Origin: CAG-217 sp963642245
GTDB lineage: Bacteria; Bacillota; Clostridia; Oscillospirales; Acutalibacteraceae
Reading direction: 5' to 3'
Assembly (NCBI GenBank): GCA_963642245.1
Contig: CAVIFY010000009.1
Coordinates: 1 to 64,000 of the forward strand
DNA: 64,000 nucleotides
The translations under genes were made by a program, and so were the position numbers. A model generated the notes under the pieces. That model saw only the letters and a program-made list of their open reading frames with translations, made no database searches and was not told the origin of the DNA. Positions 24,349-32,211 of the stretch are shown here, one piece after another; position 1 is the first letter of the stretch; each line of letters opens with the position of its first letter.

Positions 24349-25773
24349 ATGAAAAAAACAAAAATTATTTGCACCCTCGGCCCGGCTACGGACCAGGACC
24401 AGGTGCTGGCGGATATGATCCGCGCCGGTATGGATGTGGCGCGGTTCAACTTTAGCCACGGCGACTATGACGCCCAGTCCCAGCGGCTGGAGCAGCTGGT
24501 GCGTGTGCGTGAGGAGCTGGGCGTGCCGGTAGCCACTTTGCTGGACACCAAAGGCCCGGAGATCCGCACCGGGGATTTTGAGGACCCCAACGGCGTGGTG
24601 ATCCACAAGGGCGATACCTTTATCCTCACCACCAAGAAGTGCCTGGGCGATGAAAAGCACTGCTATGTGAACTATCCCGGGCTGGTAGATGATGTAAAAG
24701 TGGGCACCTCCATCCTCATTAACGACGGCCTGATCGCCATGGAGGTGACGGAGCTGCGCCGGGAAGAGATCGTTTGCCGGGTCACGGACGGCGGTCTGCT
24801 CACCAACAAAAAGGGCGTGAATGTGCCGGACATCAGCCTGAATATGCCCTACCTGTCGCCGGCAGATATGCAGGATCTGGAATTCGGCGCGTCCCATGAT
24901 TTTGACTTTATCGCCGCGTCCTTTGTGCGTACCGCAGGGGATGTGATCTATCTGCGCAACTTCTGCCAGGCTTTGGGCTGGAACGATGTGCGCATTATTG
25001 CCAAGATCGAGAATATGGAGGGCGTCAACAATATTGACGCTATTATTGAAGCGGCGGACGGCATTATGGTGGCCCGCGGAGATATGGGCGTAGAGATCCC
25101 CTTTGAGCGGATCCCCGCCATTCAAAAGATGATCATTCACAAGGTGTATTCCGCCGGTAAGGTGGTGGTGACCGCTACTCAAATGCTGGAGTCTATGATC
25201 ACCAATCCCCGCCCCACCCGGGCAGAGATCACCGATGTGGCCAACGCCATTTATGACGGCACCTCCGCCATTATGCTCAGCGGCGAGACCGCTATGGGCG
25301 CCCACCCGGTAGAGGCGGTGCAGACCATGGCCTCCATTGCCGCCACTACGGAGGAGGACATTGACTACAAGGTGCGCTTTTCCAATGTGTACCCGGTGCC
25401 GCTGACCAAGAATATCACTTCCGCCATCGGCCACGCCACGGTGACCACCGCCCATGACCTGGGCGCTGCCGCCATCGTAACGGTGACCCAGAGCGGCACC
25501 ACCGCCCGTATGATCTCCAAGTATCGCCCGGATGTGCCCATTATCGGCGCCACCACGGAGGAGAAGGTGCTGCGCCAGCTGATGCTCAGCTGGGGTGTGG
25601 TGCCGGTGCGCTGCGTGCGCCAGGATAATACGGACGCTCTGTTTGACCACGCAGTGGAGGTGGGTCGTACCACCGGCCTGATCCACCCGGACGATATTGT
25701 GGTCATTACCGCCGGTATTCCCCTGGGTGCCAGCGGCACCACCAATATGCTGAAAGTGCAGACGGTGCGATGA
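24349..25773 (+). CDS. pyk: Pyruvate kinase
   Basis: A 474-residue glycolytic enzyme that converts phosphoenolpyruvate and ADP to pyruvate and ATP. Seen: the N-terminal KIICTLGPAT, the ARFNFSHG substrate loop, the LDTKGPEIRTG motif, the catalytic KIENMEG and the metal/substrate segment MVARGDMGVEIP. It is the short form without the extra C-terminal PEP-utiliser-like domain that many Bacilli carry. The start follows AAGGAGTCTTGATCG. It overlaps the GNAT gene by four bases. Its product is the substrate of the nifJ enzyme encoded upstream in the window. Confidence 0.97.
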   Translation: MKKTKIICTLGPATDQDQVLADMIRAGMDVARFNFSHGDYDAQSQRLEQLVRVREELGVPVATLLDTKGPEIRTGDFEDPNGVVIHKGDTFILTTKKCLGDEKHCYVNYPGLVDDVKVGTSILINDGLIAMEVTELRREEIVCRVTDGGLLTNKKGVNVPDISLNMPYLSPADMQDLEFGASHDFDFIAASFVRTAGDVIYLRNFCQALGWNDVRIIAKIENMEGVNNIDAIIEAADGIMVARGDMGVEIPFERIPAIQKMIIHKVYSAGKVVVTATQMLESMITNPRPTRAEITDVANAIYDGTSAIMLSGETAMGAHPVEAVQTMASIAATTEEDIDYKVRFSNVYPVPLTKNITSAIGHATVTTAHDLGAAAIVTVTQSGTTARMISKYRPDVPIIGATTEEKVLRQLMLSWGVVPVRCVRQDNTDALFDHAVEVGRTTGLIHPDDIVVITAGIPLGASGTTNMLKVQTVR

Positions 25774-26258
25774 GCCGCTTGCGCTTTTTCACCGCCCGGG
25801 ACCCGGATATGGCGCAGGTGCGTGCCATTCGCCGGCAGGTGTTTGTGCAGGACCTGGGTGTGCCGGAGCAGCAGGAGTTTGACGCGGCGGACCTGCCGGG
25901 GGCAGATACCGTTTATGCGCTCCTGACCGCAGAGGGCAGCCCCCTGGGCACCGGCCGTCTGCAAGGGGCGGCGGAGAATTATAAAATCGGGCGCATTGCC
26001 TTTTTGCCCGCTGCCAGAGGGCAGGGGAGCGGCCGCCGACTGGTGACGGCGCTGGTGCGCCGTGCCGCCGAACAGGGCGCCGACCGTGTGCCGGTGGACG
26101 CGCGGCTGGAGGCTGTTGGCTTTTATGAAAAGCTGGGGTTCACACCCTGCGGAGAGCCGTTTATGCAGCGGGGTATGCGCCATTTGCCGATGGAATTGAC
26201 CGGGGCGGCACTGCGCCGCCTGTTGGGAGAGAACGACCATGACGAAGAAGAAAAATAA
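25770..26258 (+). CDS. GNAT family N-acetyltransferase
   Basis: A 162-residue acyl-CoA-dependent acetyltransferase of the ElaA/YjcF-like GNAT group. Seen: the N-terminal VRAIRRQVFVQDLGVPEQQEFD strand-helix (central segment), the acetyl-CoA loop ARGQGSGRRLV (motif A, RGxGxG/R type) at about residue 86, and the C-terminal FYEKLGFTPCGEPF of motif B. It overlaps pyk (ATGA) and shares 20 bases with mltG, so all three are co-translated. The substrate (small molecule or protein) is unknown. Confidence 0.9.
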   Translation: MSRLRFFTARDPDMAQVRAIRRQVFVQDLGVPEQQEFDAADLPGADTVYALLTAEGSPLGTGRLQGAAENYKIGRIAFLPAARGQGSGRRLVTALVRRAAEQGADRVPVDARLEAVGFYEKLGFTPCGEPFMQRGMRHLPMELTGAALRRLLGENDHDEEEK

Positions 26259-27279
26259 GTCCATGCGTATTCTGCTGCCGCTGCTGTTGATCGCAGCGCT
26301 GGTGGCAGCGGGCTTGTATGCTTACAACCTGGTGCGCACGGATGTGGCCGGGGAGCGGGGCAGCAGCGCCAAGTACACGCTGGTGATCGAGGACAACGAT
26401 TTTGCCTACGAGATCGGCGCCAAGCTGAAAAACGCCGGTATGATCAAAAGCGACACGGTGTGGACCTGGTGGATGGACCGGAATTACCCGGACTTTACAT
26501 ACTATAACGGCGAGTATTATCTGAACGCCGGTATGAGCTATCAGGACCTGGCGGAGAAGCTGCAAAACCCGGATATCAGCCATAAGAAGGTGAAGGTCAC
26601 CATTCCCGAGGGCTACACGGTGTTTGACATTGCGTCTACCCTGGAGAAGAAGAATGTGTGCAGCGCCGCGGATTTCTTAAAGGCGTGCAGCACCACCGAG
26701 GGCTACGATTACGACTGGCTGGCGGACTTCCCCAAGAACGACCCCAATGTGGGCTATATTTTGGAGGGCTTTTTGTTCCCGGCTACTTATGACTTTGGGG
26801 AGAACTCCAAGGCTGCGGACATTGCGGACGCGATGTTGGAGGCCTTTGACCAGCGGATCACCGATGAGATGAAAGCCTATTGCAAGCAGCGGGGCTACAC
26901 CCTGTACCAGTTTGTGACTCTGTGCTCCATTGTGCAAAAGGAGGCGCTGAGCAAATCCAGCCAGGGCAATATTGCCTCTACTCTGGAGAACCGGCTGGAC
27001 AAGGGTATGAAGATCGAGTGCGATGTGACCTACTATTACGCCAAGGCCCTGCGGGACCACGGCTTTTCCCAGTCGGTTTATGACGCCTACTACACCTACC
27101 GCTGCCCCGGCCTGCCTGCCGGTCCCATTGCCAACCCGGGCACGGAAATTATGGCCGCCACCGTGGAGCACCCCGGTACCGATTATTTGTACTTTTTCTC
27201 GGACCTAAAAGGGGACTTCCACTTTGCCGCCACTTATGATGAATTTGAAAGCTTAAAGGCCAAATACCCCTGGCAATGA
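26239..27279 (+). CDS. mltG: Endolytic murein transglycosylase MltG
   Basis: A 346-residue membrane-anchored YceG-like enzyme that cuts nascent peptidoglycan and sets glycan strand length. A short basic N-terminus and one transmembrane helix (about 10-30) precede a LysM-like region and the catalytic domain. The catalytic Glu235 is seen in SIVQKEA, and the C-terminal family motif is NPGTEIMAA with YLYFFSD. The length matches the family (330-390). The start follows GGGAGAGAACGACC inside the GNAT gene. The terminator behind it overlaps the next promoter. Confidence 0.93.
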   Translation: MTKKKNKSMRILLPLLLIAALVAAGLYAYNLVRTDVAGERGSSAKYTLVIEDNDFAYEIGAKLKNAGMIKSDTVWTWWMDRNYPDFTYYNGEYYLNAGMSYQDLAEKLQNPDISHKKVKVTIPEGYTVFDIASTLEKKNVCSAADFLKACSTTEGYDYDWLADFPKNDPNVGYILEGFLFPATYDFGENSKAADIADAMLEAFDQRITDEMKAYCKQRGYTLYQFVTLCSIVQKEALSKSSQGNIASTLENRLDKGMKIECDVTYYYAKALRDHGFSQSVYDAYYTYRCPGLPAGPIANPGTEIMAATVEHPGTDYLYFFSDLKGDFHFAATYDEFESLKAKYPWQ

Positions 27280-27345
27280 TGGACTTTTGGCGATTATCAC
27301 CAAAGAACGGCGCGAAAGTTTGGAGAAAGTGCCAAAGGCTTTTCG

Positions 27346-27375
27346 TTGACGGCGAAATTGAAAATATGGTAAAAT
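27346..27375 (+). promoter_or_regulatory. Promoter overlapping the mltG terminator
   Basis: TTGACG (27346-27351), an 18-base spacer and TAAAAT (27370-27375). The -10 lies at the start of the terminator stem, so new transcripts would begin inside the left arm and escape termination. Confidence 0.65.
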
Positions 27376-27409
27376 AAGTGTGTCCCCCGGTGGGGCGCAC
27401 TTATTTTTT
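27373..27409 (+). terminator. Intrinsic terminator of the pyk-GNAT-mltG operon
   Basis: The stem AATAAGTG / CACTTATT (27373-27380, 27398-27405) with inner CCCC / GGGG pairing is followed by a six-base T run. Confidence 0.82.
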
Positions 27410-27439
27410 ACCTTCAATGAGAAGAAAGCGAGGATTTTT

Positions 27440-28507
27440 ATGAAAAAGGTACTTTCCACCCTGCTGGCTGTTATGCTGGCTGTGACCATGCTCACCGGCA
27501 TGGCGATCCCTGCCCAGGCAGCGGAGAACGACATCTTCAACCCCGGCGTGCTGGAGCTGGACGGCAGTGTTGCCGCCACATTCAGCAAAACCAAGAACGC
27601 TGCATTCTTTACCTTTACACCGGCGACCAAGGGTATGTATGAGTTCAAAATGCAGGACAAGAAGTTTGCAGATCTGTATGTGTCTATGGATATTTGCGAC
27701 AATTATTTGAACAGCCTTGCCGACTCCGGCGATGTGATGGGCGACGGCTCCGATACGACGATCGCCGTAGCGACCACATTGGAGGCCGGTGTGACCTACA
27801 TTGTGGGTGTCTATTTGGATGAGGATGATGCGGAGGGGCTGTCCCGTCCGCTGACCGTGAATGTGAATGCACTGGTGCACAAGCACAACATCAAGACGAT
27901 GAATGTGGTGGCTACAAAGGAAGATATGGGCTATACCGCCAAGTATTGCACCTTCTGCACATTGGACGATGAGTCTATGCAGGTGTATTTCCCCTATGAG
28001 ACGCTTAAGCTGAGCAAGACCTCTTACACCTACGACGGCAAAGAGAAAAAGCCCGGTGTGACTGTATTGGACTGGATGGACGATCCCATCTCCAAGAGCG
28101 AGTACACCGTGACTTACCCCAAGAGCGCCAAGAATGTGGGCAAGTACACCGTGACCATCAAGTTTAAGAACCACTATGCCGGTACGGAGAAGCGCACCTT
28201 TACCATCAATCCCAAGGGCACTTCCGTAAGCAAGGTGACCAGCCCCAAGAAAGCCCAGCTGAAAGTGACCTGGAAGAAACAGGCCACCCAGACCACCGGC
28301 TATCAGGTGCAGTACAGCACGGACAAGAACTTCAAAAAGGGTAACAAGACCGTGACCGTAAAGGGCGCTAAGACCACCTCCAAGACCATTTCCAAGCTCA
28401 CCAAGGGCAAGAAATACTATGTGCGGGTGCGCACCTACAAGACGGTGAATAAGACCAACTTCTACTCCGGCTGGAGCAAGAGCAGCTCTGTCACCGTGAA
28501 AAAATAA
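27440..28507 (+). CDS. Secreted protein with C-terminal fibronectin type III domain
   Basis: A 355-residue exported protein. The signal peptide MKKVLSTLLAVMLAVTMLTG ends near AQA-AEN. Residues about 35-150 form a pre-peptidase-C-like beta domain (FFTFTPATKGMYEF…YIVGVYLDE). A short Cys pair (CTFC) follows, then a bacterial Ig-like module (YTYDGKEKKPGVTV…) and a Lys-rich Fn3 domain (about 265-355) with TGYQVQYSTDKNFKKG and KKYYVRVRTYK. There is no sorting signal or lipobox, so it is presumably released or held by charge. The start is set by GCGAGG. The C-terminal domain is like those in the larger protein at 48020-49801. No enzyme domain is visible. Confidence 0.82.
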   Translation: MKKVLSTLLAVMLAVTMLTGMAIPAQAAENDIFNPGVLELDGSVAATFSKTKNAAFFTFTPATKGMYEFKMQDKKFADLYVSMDICDNYLNSLADSGDVMGDGSDTTIAVATTLEAGVTYIVGVYLDEDDAEGLSRPLTVNVNALVHKHNIKTMNVVATKEDMGYTAKYCTFCTLDDESMQVYFPYETLKLSKTSYTYDGKEKKPGVTVLDWMDDPISKSEYTVTYPKSAKNVGKYTVTIKFKNHYAGTEKRTFTINPKGTSVSKVTSPKKAQLKVTWKKQATQTTGYQVQYSTDKNFKKGNKTVTVKGAKTTSKTISKLTKGKKYYVRVRTYKTVNKTNFYSGWSKSSSVTVKK

Positions 28508-28515
28508 GAAAACCG

Positions 28516-28544
28516 TTGACAAATCCGCGCGGGTGTGGTAAACT
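28516..28544 (+). promoter_or_regulatory. Promoter of infC-rpmI-rplT
   Basis: Perfect TTGACA (28516-28521), a 17-base spacer and TAAACT (28539-28544). It gives a leader of about 150 bases before infC. Confidence 0.85.
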
Positions 28545-28549
28545 ATTGC

Positions 28550-28698
28550 CACAACAAAGCAGAACGACCCTGTTCTCCCCTCCCGCTGCGGCAAAGAGGG
28601 CAATCTTCAATTCCTGAGATTTTAGAGAAGTGCGGGCGTTTTGCGTCCGCACTTTTTGGCTTTTCAGCCGGTGCAACTTTATCAAAGAGGTGTTATTT
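28550..28698 (+). promoter_or_regulatory. infC leader: candidate L20-type autoregulatory leader
   Basis: The roughly 150-base untranslated leader contains an intrinsic terminator (28627-28657) ahead of the first codon. In Bacillus subtilis, ribosomal protein L20 binds the infC leader and promotes premature termination. The layout here, with rplT as third gene, fits the same logic. L20 binding itself is inference. Confidence 0.55.
28627..28657 (+). terminator. Attenuator in the infC leader
   Basis: AAGTGCGG (28628-28635) pairs with CCGCACTT (28647-28654) and is followed by T residues to 28657. It lies between the promoter and infC, so it must be conditional. Confidence 0.75.
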
Positions 28699-29223
28699 AT
28701 CAGCAGAGAAAAGGACACAGTCCAACTCAACGAACAAATTCGGGATAAAGAACTTCGTATCGTCTCCGCCGACGGCGAGCAGTTGGGGATCATGAGCGCC
28801 CGTGACGCGCAAAAGATCGCCGATGATCGCGGTCTGGATCTGGTGAAGATCGCTCCCCAGGCAAAGCCCCCGGTCTGCAAGATCATGGATTACAGCAAGT
28901 ACCGTTACGAGCAGGCCAAGCGGGAGAAAGAGAACCGCAAGAACCAAAAGACCGTGGAAACGAAAGAAATTCGCTTGTCCCTGAAGATCGACATCGGTGA
29001 CTTCAACACCAAGCTCAACCATGCCAAAAAGTTCTTAGAGGCCGGCAACAAGCTGAAGGTATCTATCCGCCTGCGCGGGCGGGAGATGGCCCACTCTGAC
29101 CTGGGCGTTGCCACCATGCAGCGCTTTGCCGAGGGGATCGGCGAGCTGGGCTCTGTTGACAAGCAACCCAAACTGGAGGGCAGACAGATCCTGATGTTTA
29201 TGTCCCCCAAGGCAGCAAAGTAA
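28699..29223 (+). CDS. infC: Translation initiation factor IF-3 (probable AUC start)
   Basis: A 175-residue factor that binds the 30S subunit and proofreads the initiation codon. The N-domain (LNEQIRDKELRIVSADGEQLG), the Lys-rich linker (KYRYEQAKREKENRKNQ) and the C-domain (EIRLSLKIDIGDFNTKLNHA, RLRGREM) are all present. No ATG, GTG or TTG has a suitable ribosome binding site. AAAGAGG lies eight bases before an in-frame ATC, giving the N-terminus (M)SREKDTVQLNEQIR that fits the family. IF-3 genes commonly begin with AUU or another codon that IF-3 itself rejects, which gives autoregulation. The next ATG would be too far downstream. It is first in the infC-rpmI-rplT operon. Confidence 0.93.
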   Translation: MSREKDTVQLNEQIRDKELRIVSADGEQLGIMSARDAQKIADDRGLDLVKIAPQAKPPVCKIMDYSKYRYEQAKREKENRKNQKTVETKEIRLSLKIDIGDFNTKLNHAKKFLEAGNKLKVSIRLRGREMAHSDLGVATMQRFAEGIGELGSVDKQPKLEGRQILMFMSPKAAK

Positions 29224-29247
29224 ATTCACAAAACGGAGGAATAGATT

Positions 29248-29445
29248 ATGCCTAAAATCAAAACGCACAGCGGCGCAAAAAAGCGCTTCAAGACCACCAA
29301 AAGCGGCAAGGTAAAGCGTGCCCACGCTTACACCTCCCACATTTTGACCAAGAAGTCCACCAAGCGTAAGAGAAACCTGCGCAAGACTGCCGTTGCAGAT
29401 GTGACCAACCAGAAGCAGTGCAAGCGCCTGGTGCCCTACAAATAA
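29248..29445 (+). CDS. rpmI: Ribosomal protein L35 (bL35)
   Basis: A 65-residue, very basic 50S protein (MPKIKTHSGAKKRFKTTKSG). The length and the KRAHAYTSHILTKKSTKRKR segment are typical. It begins after CGGAGGAATAGATT, 24 bases behind infC, and precedes rplT in the standard order. Confidence 0.98.
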   Translation: MPKIKTHSGAKKRFKTTKSGKVKRAHAYTSHILTKKSTKRKRNLRKTAVADVTNQKQCKRLVPYK

Positions 29446-29485
29446 GAGACAACGCGTTTTATCAGAATATCGGAGGTAAGAAAGA

Positions 29486-29839
29486 ATGGCTAGAATTAAA
29501 GGCGCTATGGCGACCCGCAAGAGAAGAAAGAAAGTATTAAAGGCTGCAAAGGGTTATTACGGCGGCAAGCACCGTCTGTTTAAGACTGCAAAGCAGGCTG
29601 TGATGAAGAGCGGCCAGTACGCTTACATCGGCCGTAAGCAGAAGAAGAGAGATTTCCGCAGAATGTGGATCACCCGTATCTCTGCTGCCTGCAAGGCAAA
29701 CGGTATGAACTACTCCACCTTTATGAACGGTCTGAAGAAGGCCGGCGTGGACCTGAACAGAAAGATGCTGTCTGAGATCGCGATCGCCGATCCGGCGGGC
29801 TTCACCGCTCTGACCGAGACCGCTAAGGCTGCTCTGTAA
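29486..29839 (+). CDS. rplT: Ribosomal protein L20 (bL20)
   Basis: A 117-residue 50S assembly protein (MARIKGAMATRKRRKKVLKA) with a basic N-terminal helix and a globular C-terminal domain (YSTFMNGLKKAGVDLNRKML). The ribosome binding site is CGGAGGTAAGAAAGA. It is the last gene of the infC operon and the likely feedback regulator acting on the infC leader. Confidence 0.98.
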   Translation: MARIKGAMATRKRRKKVLKAAKGYYGGKHRLFKTAKQAVMKSGQYAYIGRKQKKRDFRRMWITRISAACKANGMNYSTFMNGLKKAGVDLNRKMLSEIAIADPAGFTALTETAKAAL

Positions 29840-29851
29840 GAATTGTAAATG

Positions 29852-29884
29852 ACGGACTGTACCCTTGTGGGTGCGGTCCGTTTT
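29852..29884 (+). terminator. Intrinsic terminator of the infC operon
   Basis: ACGGAC…ACCC pairs with GGGT…GTCCGT around a TTGT loop and runs into TTT. Confidence 0.82.
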
Positions 29885-29897
29885 GCTTTTTAGTTTG

Positions 29898-29925
29898 CGG
29901 ATCGATGTGGGCATCGATCCCTACA
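29898..29925 (-). repeat. GTAGGG-hairpin intergenic repeat, copy 3
   Basis: Minus-strand GTAGGG merging into a stem with plus-strand arms GGATCGATG (29899-29907) and CATCGATCC (29912-29920), loop TGGG. Loop and flank equal copy 1, but two stem positions are changed on both arms, which keeps the pairing. Confidence 0.78.
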
Positions 29926-29954
29926 ACCGTTTTTCAATTCATTTCTTCCTATTT

Positions 29955-29980
29955 CGTAGGGCGGGGGCTTGCTCCCGCCG
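29955..29980 (+). repeat. GTAGGG-hairpin intergenic repeat, copy 4
   Basis: CGTAGGGCGGGGGCTTGCTC and the closing CCGCCG. All 26 bases are identical to 55620-55645. The stem GGCGGG / CCCGCC is extended by a wobble pair. Confidence 0.85.
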
Positions 29981-30079
29981 TTTACGGATGAATGGTATCC
30001 GCCTGTGCAAACAATATGTGCAAAGCCGCGAGATTGACTAACGACTATGATTTTTGAAAAAAGGCAAAATTTTTTGCCT

Positions 30080-30115
30080 TTGGGTGTTGCACTTTTTTGC
30101 GTTATAATGTAATAT
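30080..30115 (+). promoter_or_regulatory. Promoter region (two overlapping candidates) of the rRNA methylase operon
   Basis: TTGGGT (30080-30085) with a perfect TATAAT (30103-30108) at 17 bases, and TTGCAC (30087-30092) with TAATAT (30110-30115) at 17 bases. The leader to the start codon is about 95 bases and contains a GTCGG / CCGAC hairpin near 30166-30182. Confidence 0.7.
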
Positions 30116-30212
30116 AAGACTTAATTTAATAAATAGAGCCAGTGGTTTGGTTAAACAGATAGGGGTCGGCCCGGTGCCGACTGCATAGTAGCACGCCAAA
30201 ACGGAGATGTGT

Positions 30213-30986
30213 ATGGATAAAATCACGGGAAAACAGAATCAACTGATCAAGGACACCAAAAAATTGTTGGTCTCCGCCAAGGCACGCCGGGACGCTCGTT
30301 CCTTTGTGCTGGAGGGGGCGCGGCTTTGTTTTGATGTCCTTCATTCGTTTTATACCGTTACCCTGGTGCTGGTCACCGCCGACTGTATGGCGCGCTACCC
30401 GGCGGAATGCGCCCGGTTGTTTGATCGAGCCGGTCGGGCAGTGGAGATCAGCGGCCAGGTGGCGGACAAGCTGGCGGAGACGGAGCACACCCAGGGGATC
30501 TTCTGCGTGTGCAAAATGCCGGAGGAGAACCCCACCATTGAGACCGGGCGGTTTATCGCCCTGGACGGGGTGCAGGACCCCAGCAACCTGGGGGCCATCG
30601 CCCGCAGCGCAGAGGCGCTGGGCATTGCCGGTCTGCTGGCGTACAACTGCTGTGATGTGTACAATCCCAAGGCGCTGCGCGCCTCTATGGGCAGCCTGCT
30701 GCGGCTGCCGGTGACCGTCAGCCACGATCTGCGGGAGGATCTGCTGCTGTATAAGGCAGAGGGGTTCCAGGTACTGGGCACTGTGCCGGTGGATACGGCA
30801 GCCAAGATCACGGAGACCCGCTTTACCAAGTCCTCCATCTGTGTGATCGGCAACGAGGGCAACGGGATCAGCCAGGGGGTCAAGCAGGTGTGCGACGATC
30901 TGGTGACTATTCCCATGAAAGGGCGGGCCGAGAGCCTGAACGCCTCCGTTGCGGCGGCCATTACCATGTGGGAGATGATGCGATGA
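30213..30986 (+). CDS. TrmH/SpoU family RNA 2'-O-methyltransferase
   Basis: A 257-residue S-adenosylmethionine-dependent methylase of the trefoil-knot SPOUT class that acts on rRNA or tRNA ribose. An N-terminal RNA substrate-binding domain (about 1-100) precedes the three SpoU motifs: NLGAIARSAEALG, VIGNEGNGIS, and IPMKGRAESLNASVAAAI. The ATG at 30213 is chosen over 30207 because GGAG ends right against the latter. Its stop overlaps dprA by four bases. Genes of this type next to pheST or rplT are often 23S rRNA methylases; the exact target is not known here. Confidence 0.92.
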   Translation: MDKITGKQNQLIKDTKKLLVSAKARRDARSFVLEGARLCFDVLHSFYTVTLVLVTADCMARYPAECARLFDRAGRAVEISGQVADKLAETEHTQGIFCVCKMPEENPTIETGRFIALDGVQDPSNLGAIARSAEALGIAGLLAYNCCDVYNPKALRASMGSLLRLPVTVSHDLREDLLLYKAEGFQVLGTVPVDTAAKITETRFTKSSICVIGNEGNGISQGVKQVCDDLVTIPMKGRAESLNASVAAAITMWEMMR

Positions 30987-32182
30987 GCGAGACAGCCTAC
31001 TGGATATGGCTCCAATGTGCCCTGGGAGAGGGCGCGGCGGTACAGCCTTTGTTAGAAGAATTCGGCAGCGCCAAAGCGGTGTATGACGCCAACATTATGG
31101 AGTGGCGTATGAGCCCGGCGCTGACAAAATATCAGGTGCAGCACTTGGAGAGCACGCCCCTGTCCGCTGCGGACAAAGTGCTCTCGGCCTGCAAACAGCA
31201 GGGCTGGCAGGTGCTCACCTATGACCACCCGGATTATCCCCGCCTGCTGCGGGATCTGCCGGATCCGCCGTTGGCGCTGTATGTGGACGGCACCGTGCCG
31301 GACTGGAACCGACGGTTGACCCTGGGCATTGTGGGCACCCGCCAGGCGTCCGCATATGCGGTGCAGGTGTGCGATATTATGGCCAAGGGCGTGGCCGGAG
31401 CCGGTGCCATTGTGGTCAGCGGCGGCGCGCTGGGGATCGACAGTACCGCCCACAAGGGCGCTATGCTGGCCGGTGGCACCACCGTTGCGGTGCTGGGCTG
31501 CGGTCTGGGCACTCGGTATTTGATGCAAAATGAGCCGCTGCGGGCAGAAATTCGCCTGCACGGTGTGCTGGTAACGGAGTTTCGTCCCTTTACCCCGGCG
31601 GGGAAGCACACATTCCCTTTGCGTAACCGCCTGATCAGCGGTATGAGCGAGGGTCTGCTGGTGGTGGAAGCCGGCAGTCACAGCGGCTCTTTGATCACCG
31701 CCCGTTGCGCGCTGGAACAGGGGCGCGATGTGTACGCGGTGCCCGGCTCCGTACTGTCTACGGACTTTGCCGGTACAAACGATCTGATTAACGACGGCGC
31801 CTATGTGGTGACCCAGCCGGTCCAGCTGCTCTCCGGTTATGCAGAGCGCTACCACCTGGATCTGGACCGGGTGCCCAGTGTGCAGCAGCTGCTGGCAGCG
31901 GGGCAGGATCCGGGCGCCAACTTGCCCCAAACCTCCAAGGAGTACGATTTTGAACGGCTGGAGGAGGGGCGGCAGCGGCTGAAAAAGCGACGAGAAAATC
32001 AGGCGCTGCTTACAGCTGCGGAAAGTGCGGTGCTTGCCGCGCTGCCGGAGGTATTCACCCCGGTGGATCAGGTGGCGGCCAAGGCGGCTATGCCCCAGGG
32101 GCAGCTGCTGGCGGCACTGACCAAGCTGGAACTGCTGGATCTGGCGGAGAGCGCCCCCGGCAGCCGCTTTCGGAAGAAATAA
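30983..32182 (+). CDS. dprA: DNA-processing protein DprA
   Basis: A 399-residue protein that loads RecA on incoming single-stranded DNA during natural transformation, and is also conserved in species not known to be competent. An N-terminal SAM/helix-hairpin-helix part (AYWIWLQCALGEGAAVQPLL, LSAADKVLSAC), then the extended Rossmann fold with LGIVGTRQAS, VSGGALGIDSTAHKGA and the strongly conserved GSHSGSLITARCALEQGRDVYAVPGS region. A C-terminal winged-helix of about 60 residues (VLAALPEVFTPVDQVAAK) ends the protein. The start overlaps the methylase stop. It is followed after 29 bases by topA, as in most Firmicutes. Confidence 0.96.
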   Translation: MSETAYWIWLQCALGEGAAVQPLLEEFGSAKAVYDANIMEWRMSPALTKYQVQHLESTPLSAADKVLSACKQQGWQVLTYDHPDYPRLLRDLPDPPLALYVDGTVPDWNRRLTLGIVGTRQASAYAVQVCDIMAKGVAGAGAIVVSGGALGIDSTAHKGAMLAGGTTVAVLGCGLGTRYLMQNEPLRAEIRLHGVLVTEFRPFTPAGKHTFPLRNRLISGMSEGLLVVEAGSHSGSLITARCALEQGRDVYAVPGSVLSTDFAGTNDLINDGAYVVTQPVQLLSGYAERYHLDLDRVPSVQQLLAAGQDPGANLPQTSKEYDFERLEEGRQRLKKRRENQALLTAAESAVLAALPEVFTPVDQVAAKAAMPQGQLLAALTKLELLDLAESAPGSRFRKK

Positions 32183-32211
32183 CAGCTCGAGAGAGAAAGG
32201 ATATAGAAAGT

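Larger units (their letters stand above)
29885..30079. other. Non-coding intergenic stretch with inverted pair of GTAGGG elements
   Basis: No gene is supported between rplT and the rRNA methylase. The stretch holds two GTAGGG-hairpin elements facing each other (29898-29924 and 29955-29980). A perfect palindrome AAGGCAAAA-TT-TTTTGCCTT (30061-30080) sits just before the next promoter. Confidence 0.65.

Noticed and set aside
30061..30080. AAGGCAAAA-TT-TTTTGCCTT palindrome as a terminator of a minus-strand gene
   Set aside because: There is no minus-strand gene upstream to terminate; it sits just before the methylase promoter, so only the palindrome is noted.
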